In this document: positions 25,370-33,549 of the stretch, in pieces
Numbering within the stretch: the first letter of the stretch is position 1
Layout of the letters: each line of letters opens with the position of its first letter
DNA from: Crocinitomicaceae bacterium
Lineage (GTDB): Bacteria > Bacteroidota > Bacteroidia > Flavobacteriales_D > Crocinitomicaceae
DNA length: 64,000 bases
NCBI GenBank assembly: GCA_021325675.1
Contig: JAJTCM010000006.1
Span: 124,001-188,000, forward strand
Direction of reading: 5' to 3'
Notes under the pieces: model-generated
Seen by the model: only the letters and a program-made list of their open reading frames with translations
The model's database searches: none
What the model was told of the DNA's origin: nothing
Made by a program: the position numbers and the translations under genes

Positions 25370-26543
25370 CATAACAGATGAGCAAGTAGATTTCATACTC
25401 GAAGATATTAAAGCAAATGGGGTTATTCTTGAAGATCTGCAAAATAACCTGCTGGATCACATTTGCTGTATCATAGAGCATGAAATGCCTGAGGGAGAAG
25501 ATTTTTACCGGTTCTACCGCAAAATCCTGCCGCGCTTTTTCAAAAATTCATTGAAGGAGATCCAGGAAGAGACTGAGATTTTATTAACTTTTAAAAATTA
25601 TTACGCCATGAAAAGAACCTTGAAAATATCCGGGCTTGCGAGCGCATTGCTTACAATTACCGGCGCCACGCTTAAAACCCTTCATTTACCGGGAGCCGGT
25701 GTCACCATTGTCCTCGGGGGACTGCTTTTCAGCCTTGTGTTTATGCCGCTGATGATAGCCCTGAAATTCAAAGATGAGGAAAAGCAAGTCGACAAATGGG
25801 TTTTTACCCTCGGTTTCCTGCTTGCTATCGGGGCTTCAGTCGGAATTGTGTTTAAGCTGATGCACTGGCCTTTCGCCAACATCCTGATGCGCTCCAGCAT
25901 TACCGCTTTTATTTTTGTTTATGTGCCGGTTTACTACCTGACGCGCGTTCGGCGGGCTGAGCTACGTTTTAACACAACAGTCAACGCCGTGCTGATGATG
26001 GCCTGCGGGGGAATGCTGTATGCTTTGATGAACCTGGGCTACAGCTTGAAGCTTGAGGAAAGCCTGTATTCCGCCAATAATTTTACGGAAGCAAGCAAAA
26101 AGGATTTGAACAGCGCCAGTACCGAGCTTTTTTCTGAAGAAGCTGCCAGTGACACCTTGAAAGCGATGCGGGAACTGAGCCGTAACATGCAGGAAAAAAT
26201 CGACGCGATCAAAAACGACCTGATTGCTTTTTCTGAAGGGATTCCAAGCAAAAAAGCAGCGGGGTTCAACGTGAGCCAGCTGAGTGACCCGAACAATACG
26301 GACGTGATTAACAAGCATTTTGCTGTTTCCACCGGCGAGCTATCCCGCCAGGCGCTGGAAGAATCGGTTTCGGCCTACAACAAAGAGCTGAAAGCTTATT
26401 TCCCTGAAAAGGAAGAATTGCAAATCAAGCTGGAGAAGCTTCAGCTGGAGAAAACAAACCTGATTGTGGTGCTGAACGCGCTTTCACAGGTACAATTGCA
26501 GCTCGCCAACAATGAGTATTCACTTTTGCTTGCAGCGAGATAG
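25362..26543 (+). CDS. PadR-coupled membrane protein with two GldL-like transmembrane modules
   Basis: A 393-residue protein in three parts. Residues 1-80 are soluble and helical (ILEDIKANGVILEDLQNNLL, DHICCIIEHEM). Residues about 86-215 hold several membrane helices and two related modules 60 residues apart: LKTLHLPGAG (about 104-113) and FKLMHWPFAN (about 164-173). These recall, from memory, the HWPGAG motif in the membrane part of the gliding motor protein GldL. Residues about 235-393 are a charged coiled coil (MQEKIDAIKNDLIAF, LQIKLEKLQLEKTNL). The first module has Leu in place of Trp, the second Phe-Ala-Asn after Pro. It overlaps padR by 8 bp and has a terminator after it. Function unknown. 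Confidence 0.78.
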   Translation: MHNITDEQVDFILEDIKANGVILEDLQNNLLDHICCIIEHEMPEGEDFYRFYRKILPRFFKNSLKEIQEETEILLTFKNYYAMKRTLKISGLASALLTITGATLKTLHLPGAGVTIVLGGLLFSLVFMPLMIALKFKDEEKQVDKWVFTLGFLLAIGASVGIVFKLMHWPFANILMRSSITAFIFVYVPVYYLTRVRRAELRFNTTVNAVLMMACGGMLYALMNLGYSLKLEESLYSANNFTEASKKDLNSASTELFSEEAASDTLKAMRELSRNMQEKIDAIKNDLIAFSEGIPSKKAAGFNVSQLSDPNNTDVINKHFAVSTGELSRQALEESVSAYNKELKAYFPEKEELQIKLEKLQLEKTNLIVVLNALSQVQLQLANNEYSLLLAAR

Positions 26544-26602
26544 GAAACGATGAATGTTGAGTGATGAATTTCTTTGAAGCTCACTTATAGTTTAAACCAC
26601 AG

Positions 26603-26632
26603 AAGACGGGCAATTTTTTGCTCCGTCTTTTT
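26603..26632 (+). terminator. Terminator after the padR operon
   Basis: AAGACGG (26603-26609) pairs with CCGTCTT (26623-26629), continuing inward as GCAA/TTGC around a TTTT loop with one bulged T, followed by TTT. It lies between convergent genes. Confidence 0.8.
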
Positions 26633-26685
26633 GGTATTTACACCTTTTTCTTGATAAAAAGTTGCGCCCTTAGATCCAAAAAACA

Positions 26686-29490
26686 TTAATGCGCATCCAG
26701 CCAGTTCACGGCGGTTTTCGCTTCAACCTGCATTGGAACAGCCAGTTCAACGGCGTTTTCCATCGCTTCGGTTACGAGCTTTTTCATGAGGTCGATCTCC
26801 GATTTATGGACATCAAACACCAATTCATCATGCACCTGAAGGAGCAGCTTTGATTTCACATTCGCTTCCTTCATCGCTTTATCCACGCCGATCATCGCGA
26901 GCTTGATAATATCGGCGGCTGAACCCTGGATCGGGGCGTTAATAGCATTTCGTTCGGCGTAACCGCGCACGATCGCATTGGCGGAATTGATATCTGCCAG
27001 GTAACGGCGGCGCTTTTTGATCGTTTCGACATAGCCGTGCTCTCGCGCATCGTTAATTACCTTGTCCATGTAGGATTTGATACTCGTAAACTGGGCAAAA
27101 TAAGCGTCAATAATCCCCTTCGCTTCCGTACGGGAAATTCCGAGGTTCTGGGCCAGGCCAAAAGCCGACTGACCGTAAATTATCCCGAAGTTTACCGCTT
27201 TGGCCGCGCTACGCTGTTCACGTGTCACCTCATCGATGGGAACTTTAAACACATTGGCCGCCGTAGCAGCATGAATGTCCATTCCGTCACGGAAAGCCTG
27301 GATCATATTGACATCTTCGGCCATCGCAGCGATAATCCGCAATTCGATCTGGGAATAATCCGCCGCCATCAGCACAAAATCCTCATTTCTTGCAATAAAA
27401 GCTTTGCGGATTTCCTTTCCTTTTTCGGTACGGATCGGGATATTTTGTAAATTCGGGTTATTAGAGCTCAAACGCCCGGTAGCAGTTATCGTTTGCATGT
27501 AGCTCGTATGTACGCGGCCATCGAATTTCAGGATCAGGTTTGGGAGCGGGTCTACGTAAGTACTTTTCAGCTTTCGGCACTGACGGTATTCCAGGATCTG
27601 TGAAATAATCGGGTGATCGTTCCGGTATTGCTCAAGCGCGTCTTCGGAAGTCTGGTATTGGCCCGTTTTCGTCTTTTTCGCCTTGGAGGAAATCTTCATG
27701 TATTCGAAGAGCACTTCGCCCAGCTGTTTCGGTGAATCCAGGTTGAAATCCGTGCCGGCCATCTGCTTGATTTCGGTTTCGAGCCTTTTCGCTTCTTCTT
27801 CCAGTTTGGCAGAAAGCTGGTTCAGGTGGGGTACGTCGATCGCAATTCCTTCCCGCTCCATTTTCGATAAAATCGGGAGCAGGGGCATTTCCATTTCGTA
27901 GAACAAATCTTTCAAATGGTCTTTCTGAATTTGCGGATGGAAAATCTGGTACAGCTGGAAAGTAATATCCGCATCTTCGCTGGCGTAATCGACAATTTCT
28001 TCGGGTTTCAGGTCACGCATATTTCCCTGGTTTTTGCCTTTTTTCCCAAGCAGCGTTTCAATCGAAATCGGTTTGTATCCCAGGTAGTATTCGCTCAGGT
28101 AATCCATCCCCTGCTTGGATTCAGGCTGGATCAGGTAATGCGCGATCATCGTATCAAACAGTGGCCCTGAAATATCAACGTTGTAATTTTCAAGTACCTG
28201 TAAATCGTATTTGAGGTTGTGGCCGATTTTTTCAATCGTTTTGCTTTCAAAAAACGGGCGAAACTGGTCAACAATCACCTGCGCTTCAGCCTTGTCCTGC
28301 GGAACAGCGACGTAAAAGCCTTCTTTGGCCTGGTAGGAGAAAGACATACCAACCATATTTGCCTCCAGGGATTCAATGTTGTCTGTTTCCGTATCGAAGC
28401 ACACTACTTTTTGCTTCAGGAGCAGATCGAGCAAATGGATGCGTTCTTCCTGGGTGGTAACAAGGTGATATTTCGGTTTTTCGGTGACAATCGTTTTAAA
28501 ATCCGCTGTCGGGATCGGTTTTTGGTCTTCAATCAGGCTTTGGCTGCCGAACAGGTCAAGCTGTCCCTCACTCCCGTTGTTTTGGGCGGAAACGATGATT
28601 TCTTCCCCGAGAATGCGTTTTGCCAGGGTTTTGAATTCAAGTTCCGTAAAAATCTCGCGGATTTTTTCCGGGTCCGGTTCGCACATCACGAGCTTGTCCG
28701 GATCGAATTCAACGTCTACATCCAGGATAATCGTCGCGAGCATTTTCGAAATCCGTCCCTGATCGGCAAAAGCGATCACATTTTCCTGCTGCTTGCCTTT
28801 CAGCTCATGGGCATGGTCGAGCAAATTCTCCAAAGAACCGTATTGCTGGATCAGCTTTTTGGCGGTCTTCTCCCCGATCCCCGGAATTCCCGGGATATTA
28901 TCGGCTGCATCTCCCCAAAGCCCCAGGATATCAATTACTTTCAAGGGATCATCCACCTCAAATTTTTCGCACACTTCCGGAACGCCGAGCACCGTTGCGG
29001 GATCTCCACCACGTCCGGGCTTGTACATGAAAATCTTATCGGAAACCAACTGGCCGAAATCCTTGTCCGGTGTCATCATGTAGGTGTAATAGCCTTCTTT
29101 TTCAGCAATTTTCGCCAGAGTACCGATCACGTCATCGGCCTCAAAGCCTTCTTTTAACAAAATCGGTATACAAAAAGCATCAACAATCCGTTTAATGGGC
29201 TCGATCATCGAACGGATATCTTCCGGCATTTCCTGGCGGTGCGCTTTATAGGCTTCAAAATCTGCCTGGCGGTTGGTAGCGCCGCCCGGAGCATCGAACA
29301 CAACGGCAACGTGGGTCGGTTTTTCTTTTTTAATAACGTCGATCAGCGCGTTCGTAAAACCGAAAGCTGCGGAGGTATTTTGTCCTTTGGAATTGACACG
29401 CGGGTTTTTCGCAAAAGCAAAGTAGGCGCGGTAAATCAATGCAAAGGCATCGAGCAGGAATAATTTTTTTTCGTGCTGGGGAGTAATCAT
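26686..29490 (-). CDS. polA: DNA polymerase I
   Basis: A 934-residue polymerase with all three domains. Residues about 8-300 are the 5' nuclease (LFLLDAFALIYRAYFAF, EADDVIGTLAKIAEKEG, the helix-hairpin-helix GIPGIGEKTAKKLI). Residues about 340-530 are the 3'-5' exonuclease, and its catalytic DTE (CFDTETDNIESL) is present, so proofreading is probably active, unlike in many other PolA proteins. Residues about 560-934 are the polymerase with motif A ADYSQIELRIIAAM, the O-helix KAVNFGIIYGQSAFGL and motif C VHDELVFDV. It functions in lagging-strand maturation and repair. It is divergent from plsC and convergent with the padR operon. Confidence 0.97.
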   Translation of the reverse strand: MITPQHEKKLFLLDAFALIYRAYFAFAKNPRVNSKGQNTSAAFGFTNALIDVIKKEKPTHVAVVFDAPGGATNRQADFEAYKAHRQEMPEDIRSMIEPIKRIVDAFCIPILLKEGFEADDVIGTLAKIAEKEGYYTYMMTPDKDFGQLVSDKIFMYKPGRGGDPATVLGVPEVCEKFEVDDPLKVIDILGLWGDAADNIPGIPGIGEKTAKKLIQQYGSLENLLDHAHELKGKQQENVIAFADQGRISKMLATIILDVDVEFDPDKLVMCEPDPEKIREIFTELEFKTLAKRILGEEIIVSAQNNGSEGQLDLFGSQSLIEDQKPIPTADFKTIVTEKPKYHLVTTQEERIHLLDLLLKQKVVCFDTETDNIESLEANMVGMSFSYQAKEGFYVAVPQDKAEAQVIVDQFRPFFESKTIEKIGHNLKYDLQVLENYNVDISGPLFDTMIAHYLIQPESKQGMDYLSEYYLGYKPISIETLLGKKGKNQGNMRDLKPEEIVDYASEDADITFQLYQIFHPQIQKDHLKDLFYEMEMPLLPILSKMEREGIAIDVPHLNQLSAKLEEEAKRLETEIKQMAGTDFNLDSPKQLGEVLFEYMKISSKAKKTKTGQYQTSEDALEQYRNDHPIISQILEYRQCRKLKSTYVDPLPNLILKFDGRVHTSYMQTITATGRLSSNNPNLQNIPIRTEKGKEIRKAFIARNEDFVLMAADYSQIELRIIAAMAEDVNMIQAFRDGMDIHAATAANVFKVPIDEVTREQRSAAKAVNFGIIYGQSAFGLAQNLGISRTEAKGIIDAYFAQFTSIKSYMDKVINDAREHGYVETIKKRRRYLADINSANAIVRGYAERNAINAPIQGSAADIIKLAMIGVDKAMKEANVKSKLLLQVHDELVFDVHKSEIDLMKKLVTEAMENAVELAVPMQVEAKTAVNWLDAH

Positions 29491-29543
29491 GTTCGCGAAG
29501 ATATAACTTGAGTTTTCAAAGGTATAAAATTAATGCAAATTTT

Positions 29544-29614
29544 AGAATGGAGGATTCGAAAATAGAGAATGAGCTTTTGGAACAACATCGCAGTTAATTT
29601 TAATTCTCCATTCT
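29544..29614. repeat. Inverted low-complexity repeat in the polA-plsC gap
   Basis: AGAATGGAG (29544-29552) is inverted as CTCCATTCT (29606-29614), and the right arm continues as TTCATTTTCCATTTTCC. Such strings recur in many Bacteroidota intergenic regions and also at 43911 and 63947 in this window. Confidence 0.5.
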
Positions 29615-29644
29615 TCATTTTCCATTTTCCATTGAATTATTTCC

Positions 29645-29652
29645 TACTTTTG
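29645..29652 (+). promoter_or_regulatory. -7 box of plsC, placed for a leaderless mRNA
   Basis: TACTTTTG fits TAnnTTTG and ends 4 nt before the plsC ATG at 29657. Confidence 0.5.
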
Positions 29653-29656
29653 GGGT

Positions 29657-30403
29657 ATGAACTATCTGCGGGGAATACTGGGCTTTGTATATAAAATTTA
29701 CATTGCGGTGCTTTTTTGCAGTTTCCTGCTCTTATATTACCTGCCGATTGTACTTTCCAAACGCTCCCCGAAAACTAAAAAGCTGACTTTTGTTTTTTTC
29801 ACAGCCTGGAGCTGGTCCATGCGTATTTTCGGGCTGATCTTTGTACGCTACGAACGGAGGGTAGCTTTACCGGAAGGACCTTACATCATCATTTCTAATC
29901 ATGCTTCTTATTTCGATATTTTCCTGATGTATTCGCTTTTCCCGAAGCATGAGTTCCTGTTTTTGGGTAAGGCGGAAATCCTCAATTATCCATTGGTGAA
30001 AAGCTTTTTCAAGGACCTGAACATTCCCGTTTTCCGGAAAGACAGGCTCAAAGCCGCCAAATCTTTTATTATTGCGAAACAAGCGATTAAGGACGGCTGG
30101 TCACTGGTTGTTTTCCCGGAGGGGGGAATTCCTGACGACAACCTGCCGCAGATGAAACCGTTCAAGGATGGGGCTTTTAAACTGGCTAAATCAGCCAAAG
30201 TGCCGCTTGTACCGGTGACTTTTCTAAATAATTATAAGCTCTTCTCAGACCCGGACAGCTTCCTGGGACCGGCAAGTCCGGGCATTTGCAAAGTTTACCA
30301 GCACGACATCATCACCGTCGACCTCATCAAAGAAATGAGTGAACAGGAACTGAAGAATTACTGCTATGGGATCATCGATTCGCCGCTGAAAAAATATGCC
30401 TAA
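29657..30403 (+). CDS. plsC: 1-acyl-sn-glycerol-3-phosphate acyltransferase (PlsC family)
   Basis: A 248-residue membrane-bound acyltransferase. Hydrophobic N-terminal segment at about 10-33; the catalytic NHASYFD (HX4D) is at 81-87 and the substrate-binding FPEGG near 153-157. Family members add the second acyl chain to lysophosphatidic acid at the inner membrane; some Bacteroidota members act on other lipids such as glycine lipids or ornithine lipids, which the sequence does not exclude. It overlaps the following SGNH hydrolase gene by 8 bp, so the two are coupled. The promoter box 4 nt before the ATG suggests leaderless translation. Confidence 0.92.
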   Translation: MNYLRGILGFVYKIYIAVLFCSFLLLYYLPIVLSKRSPKTKKLTFVFFTAWSWSMRIFGLIFVRYERRVALPEGPYIIISNHASYFDIFLMYSLFPKHEFLFLGKAEILNYPLVKSFFKDLNIPVFRKDRLKAAKSFIIAKQAIKDGWSLVVFPEGGIPDDNLPQMKPFKDGAFKLAKSAKVPLVPVTFLNNYKLFSDPDSFLGPASPGICKVYQHDIITVDLIKEMSEQELKNYCYGIIDSPLKKYA

Positions 30404-31538
30404 GCTTGTCTATATCCTGCCGGTTTTAGTACTGCTGGTGGCCTTTGGCATCCCAGACAACGACCTCATTTCTGAACAGGAAAGCCGTATCTATAACCGC
30501 AGTGCTGCGCTCGACAGTTTGGTCTACAAATTGAAACACAAGCAGGAGCTTACCATTCTGCATATCGGCGATTCGCACATCGAAATGCGGGCCTTCCCTG
30601 AAGGTATCCGGGAATCGTTTCAAAATGAGGGGATCTCTACGGATAAAGGCTGGTTCCTGCCCGCAGGGATTTTCCATGAGCTGTATGACGCCGGTTTTGA
30701 AGTGACCCGTCAAAGTGAGCCTTTCCGGACAGAAAACGCACGCACCATAAACCCTGAAATCAGCCTGGGGCTCACCGGCCGCACGTTTGCCCTTGAAAAT
30801 GACGAAAACCGCATTTGCATTTCTTCCAAAACCGCGCTTACTGAGCTGGAAATCCTGCACGACACGCGCGACGATCTCCAAATCAAAGTAAGCGGGAGAA
30901 AAGGTAAAAGAGCCACTGTTGAATTACAGGAAATCAGCCCGGGATATACGGTTACAAAAATTATTCTTCCCGCCTCATGCAGCAAATTTGAATTGCGTTT
31001 CAGCAAAAAGAAAGCGGACAGGGTACAATTTTATGGTTTCCGCGTAAAAACTGCCATCGTACATTATTCCAATTTCGGCTTGTCCGGCGGAAAATTCGAG
31101 CATTTGTGCCTGGCACGGGATTTACAAAAGCAGGCGGCGGCGCTCCGGCCTGATTTGGTGATTGTGACTTTGGGCACGAACGACAGCTACCAAACAAGCC
31201 TGGATACAACGGCTTTCAAAGCGAAGCTCCAATTCCTCGTACGGGAAATCCGCCTTGCTTCAGCGAATGCCGAATTCGTTTTTATGACGGCGCCTGATAC
31301 GAAATACAAGGGAAACAAGCCGGTGCACCAGCCTTTCGTCAACCGGAGCATCAAAGCATTTTGTGACGAATTTCATTTCGCTTACTGGGACTGGAATGCC
31401 GTCATGGGTGGTGAAAACTCGATCCAAAAATGGGAAAATTCCCCGCTGAGATATGGAGATTACCTGCATTTTTCACCGGAAGCATACCGGATGTTCGGAC
31501 TCGCCTTTGGGGAGGCATTGCTGGAAACACAAAGGTAA
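30396..31538 (+). CDS. SGNH/GDSL-type hydrolase-like exported protein
   Basis: A 380-residue protein with an N-terminal hydrophobic segment (about 3-19) that acts as signal or anchor. The SGNH signatures are complete: GDSHIEM at 58-64 (nucleophile Ser60), VTLGTNDSYQT (block III Asn), and DYLHFSPEAYRMFG near the C terminus (Asp-x-x-His). These enzymes remove or transfer acyl groups, often acetyl, on polysaccharides or lipids. It overlaps plsC by 8 bp, so an acyl-related role together with PlsC is possible but unproven. Two related proteins lie at 54181 and 55524. Confidence 0.82.
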   Translation: MPKLVYILPVLVLLVAFGIPDNDLISEQESRIYNRSAALDSLVYKLKHKQELTILHIGDSHIEMRAFPEGIRESFQNEGISTDKGWFLPAGIFHELYDAGFEVTRQSEPFRTENARTINPEISLGLTGRTFALENDENRICISSKTALTELEILHDTRDDLQIKVSGRKGKRATVELQEISPGYTVTKIILPASCSKFELRFSKKKADRVQFYGFRVKTAIVHYSNFGLSGGKFEHLCLARDLQKQAAALRPDLVIVTLGTNDSYQTSLDTTAFKAKLQFLVREIRLASANAEFVFMTAPDTKYKGNKPVHQPFVNRSIKAFCDEFHFAYWDWNAVMGGENSIQKWENSPLRYGDYLHFSPEAYRMFGLAFGEALLETQR

Positions 31539-31550
31539 ATTCCCGTTGAA

Positions 31551-31575
31551 AACGCAGATTAGCGCAGAAATTTTT
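31551..31575. repeat. Remnant of the CGCAGATTA palindromic element
   Basis: ACGCAGATTAGCGCAG followed by AAATTTTT; the core matches the left arm of the element at 5335. It lies just after the SGNH gene and before the convergent recJ. Confidence 0.45.
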
Positions 31576-31641
31576 GGAACTGGAGAAAAACTGTGTAAAC
31601 TCAGCAGCGGGACTCTCAGCGGTCTGTCTTTGCGATCCCCG

Positions 31642-33369
31642 TCAGATCGTGCTCCGGATATCCTTGATATTCAGCTGTAAGCTTTCTTTATTATTCCAGG
31701 CGTTCGTTTCGAGCGTATAGAGAATATCGACCGGATTTTTAGAAGTCAGCAGATCGAGCTTGTGGGCCATATTGAACGCAATTCCCTGCATTTCCAGGCC
31801 TGTATCCGGCTGGGATAAAACCAGCTTCAGGTGTACATCTTTCAAAACGCGCACATCTTCTGCAAATACGTTCCTGCTGACGAAAACCGGTTTCATGTTG
31901 CCCGGGCCATGCGGTTCGAGCTGGTTCAGAATCCGTTTAAACTTCGGGATTTCGTAGACATTTTCGCCCGTGGTATAAATTTCCGAAAAGCTCAGGTGAT
32001 AATCAACCTGCTGTTCCGGAACAAGCTCAGAATCAGGCAGCGAGCTTTGAACCACTTCTTCAAAACGCGCACAGAAGGCCTCCAGCTGGTGCTTTTCGAG
32101 CGTCATTCCCGCCGCATACGCATGTCCGCCGAACTGCTCCAGGTGAATGCGGCATTTTTCCAATGCATCGTGGATATTCAAGCCTGTGATACTGCGCGCC
32201 GAACCGGTAATTTTGCCATTCGATTCCGTCAGGACGATTGTTGGCTTATAATGATTTTCAATCAGGCGTGAAGCTACGATCCCGATTACGCCTTTGTGCC
32301 AGTTTTCATTGAAGACAACAGTCGTTTTACGTCCCGCAAAAGCGCTGTCCCCTTCGATTTGCTGCAGGGCTTCATTGGTAATTTGCTCATCCAGTGCCCG
32401 GCGCTCGAAATTATCCTGTTCAATACTTGCCGCCAGGGAGTTGAGCTCTTTCTGATCTTCTGAGATCAGCAGCTGCACCGCTTTTTTGCCTTCATGGATC
32501 CGTCCGGCAGCATTGATTCGCGGGGCTAACACAAAAACTACGTTGGTCAGCGTAAGCGGCAGCTCTTTTTTCGCTTGTTTCAGCAATGCCAGAACACCTT
32601 TGCGCGGGCGCTTGTTGATCAGCTCCAGGCCAAAATAGCTCAGGATACGGTTTTCACCTGTCACAGGGACAATATCGGCAGCAATGCTCAGCGTCAGCAA
32701 ATCCAGGTTTTGATATAAAGGCGTTTTATCCAGTCCGCGTTTTTCAAAAAAAGCCTGCATCAGCTTAAAACCGACGCCGCAGCCCGAAAGCTCTTTGTAC
32801 GGATAAAGGCAATCACTTTGTTTTTGGTCAAGTACAATAGCATCCGGGATTGTATCGCCGGGCTCATGGTGGTCACAAATTATAAAATCAATTCCCGCTG
32901 CTTTCGCATAATCCACTTTCTCGTGCGCCTTGATCCCACAATCCAGTGCAATAACCAGCCTTTGTCCATTTGCTTTGGCATGGTCAATCCCCTTGAAACT
33001 AATGCCATAGCCTTCTGCATAACGGTCAGGAATATAAAAATCAAGCTCCGGAAGATAAGGTTTAAGCAAATTATAGAGCAAAGCTACGGCTGTTGTTCCG
33101 TCTACGTCATAATCCCCGAAAAGCAATACTTTTTCCTGTTGCTGAATCGCATGTTCGAGACGGTCGAGCGCCCGGTCCATGTTTTTCATTAAAAACGGAT
33201 CATGCAGCATTTCCAATTGCGGGCGGAAGAAATGGCGCGCTTCGTCAAAAGATTCGATGCCCCGCTGTACCAGCAAAGTTGCCAGAACGGGTTCGATGTT
33301 CAATTTTCCGGCAAGCTGCCCGAGTTTTTCGTCAGTCGGTTTTTCTTTGACGAGCCAGCGTTTTTCCAT
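31642..33369 (-). CDS. recJ: Single-stranded-DNA-specific exonuclease RecJ
   Basis: A 575-residue DHH-family 5'-3' exonuclease used in recombination and mismatch repair. Metal-binding motifs: FGDYDVDGTTAVALLYN, ALDCGIKAHEKV, CDHHEPGD, then the DHHA1 motif region with QFGGHAYAAGMTLE and the C-terminal OB fold. The ATG at 33369 (MEKRWLVKEKP) gives the usual family length; an in-frame extension up to 33465 crosses the low-complexity repeat TAGATGAATAGATAGTTAGA and the promoter box TATCTTTG (33423-33430), so it is not coding. Confidence 0.95.
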   Translation of the reverse strand: MEKRWLVKEKPTDEKLGQLAGKLNIEPVLATLLVQRGIESFDEARHFFRPQLEMLHDPFLMKNMDRALDRLEHAIQQQEKVLLFGDYDVDGTTAVALLYNLLKPYLPELDFYIPDRYAEGYGISFKGIDHAKANGQRLVIALDCGIKAHEKVDYAKAAGIDFIICDHHEPGDTIPDAIVLDQKQSDCLYPYKELSGCGVGFKLMQAFFEKRGLDKTPLYQNLDLLTLSIAADIVPVTGENRILSYFGLELINKRPRKGVLALLKQAKKELPLTLTNVVFVLAPRINAAGRIHEGKKAVQLLISEDQKELNSLAASIEQDNFERRALDEQITNEALQQIEGDSAFAGRKTTVVFNENWHKGVIGIVASRLIENHYKPTIVLTESNGKITGSARSITGLNIHDALEKCRIHLEQFGGHAYAAGMTLEKHQLEAFCARFEEVVQSSLPDSELVPEQQVDYHLSFSEIYTTGENVYEIPKFKRILNQLEPHGPGNMKPVFVSRNVFAEDVRVLKDVHLKLVLSQPDTGLEMQGIAFNMAHKLDLLTSKNPVDILYTLETNAWNNKESLQLNIKDIRSTI

Positions 33370-33422
33370 GGGGATGTTGATTTTAGATGAATAGATAGTT
33401 AGATCTTTGGATAAACAGATTG

Positions 33423-33430
33423 CAAAGATA
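33423..33430 (-). promoter_or_regulatory. -7 box upstream of recJ
   Basis: TATCTTTG on the minus strand, with a TTTG only 16 bp upstream; about 53 nt before the chosen ATG at 33369. Confidence 0.35.
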
Positions 33431-33446
33431 TACACTAAATTAAACA

Positions 33447-33498
33447 CAAAAAACGGACGGTGCAAATTTTAATCGCTTAAAACCTGCACCCGTCCGTT
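33447..33498 (-). terminator. Long terminator after the SPMK-repeat protein gene
   Basis: On the minus strand AACGGACGG (33490-33498) pairs with CCGTCCGTT (33452-33460); the stem continues inward with TGCA/TGCA and TTTTAA/TTAAAA around GCGA, and ends in a run of T. One G is bulged. Confidence 0.85.
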
Positions 33499-33499
33499 C

Positions 33500-33522
33500 T
33501 TAAAAGAATTGTATTCTTTTAA
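33500..33522. repeat. Perfect 10 bp inverted repeat, AT-rich
   Basis: TTAAAAGAAT and ATTCTTTTAA flank a TGT loop, directly beside the terminator at 33447 and 28 bp from the stop codon of the upstream gene. It may be a second hairpin protecting the mRNA end or an operator. Confidence 0.55.
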
Positions 33523-33549
33523 ATTTATGTCGGTATAGTTGTCTGTTAT

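Noticed and set aside
28219-29157. A 312-codon open frame on the plus strand inside polA
   Set aside because: It lies wholly opposite polA, has no promoter, and its protein is a low-information mirror of the polymerase frame. The minus-strand gene carries clear catalytic motifs.
31453-31680. Small plus-strand frame between the SGNH gene and recJ
   Set aside because: Overlaps the end of the SGNH gene and a palindromic element remnant, with no credible start.
33370-33465. N-terminal extension of RecJ to an upstream start
   Set aside because: The extension is encoded by a low-complexity repeat and a promoter box, and the ATG at 33369 gives the usual RecJ length.
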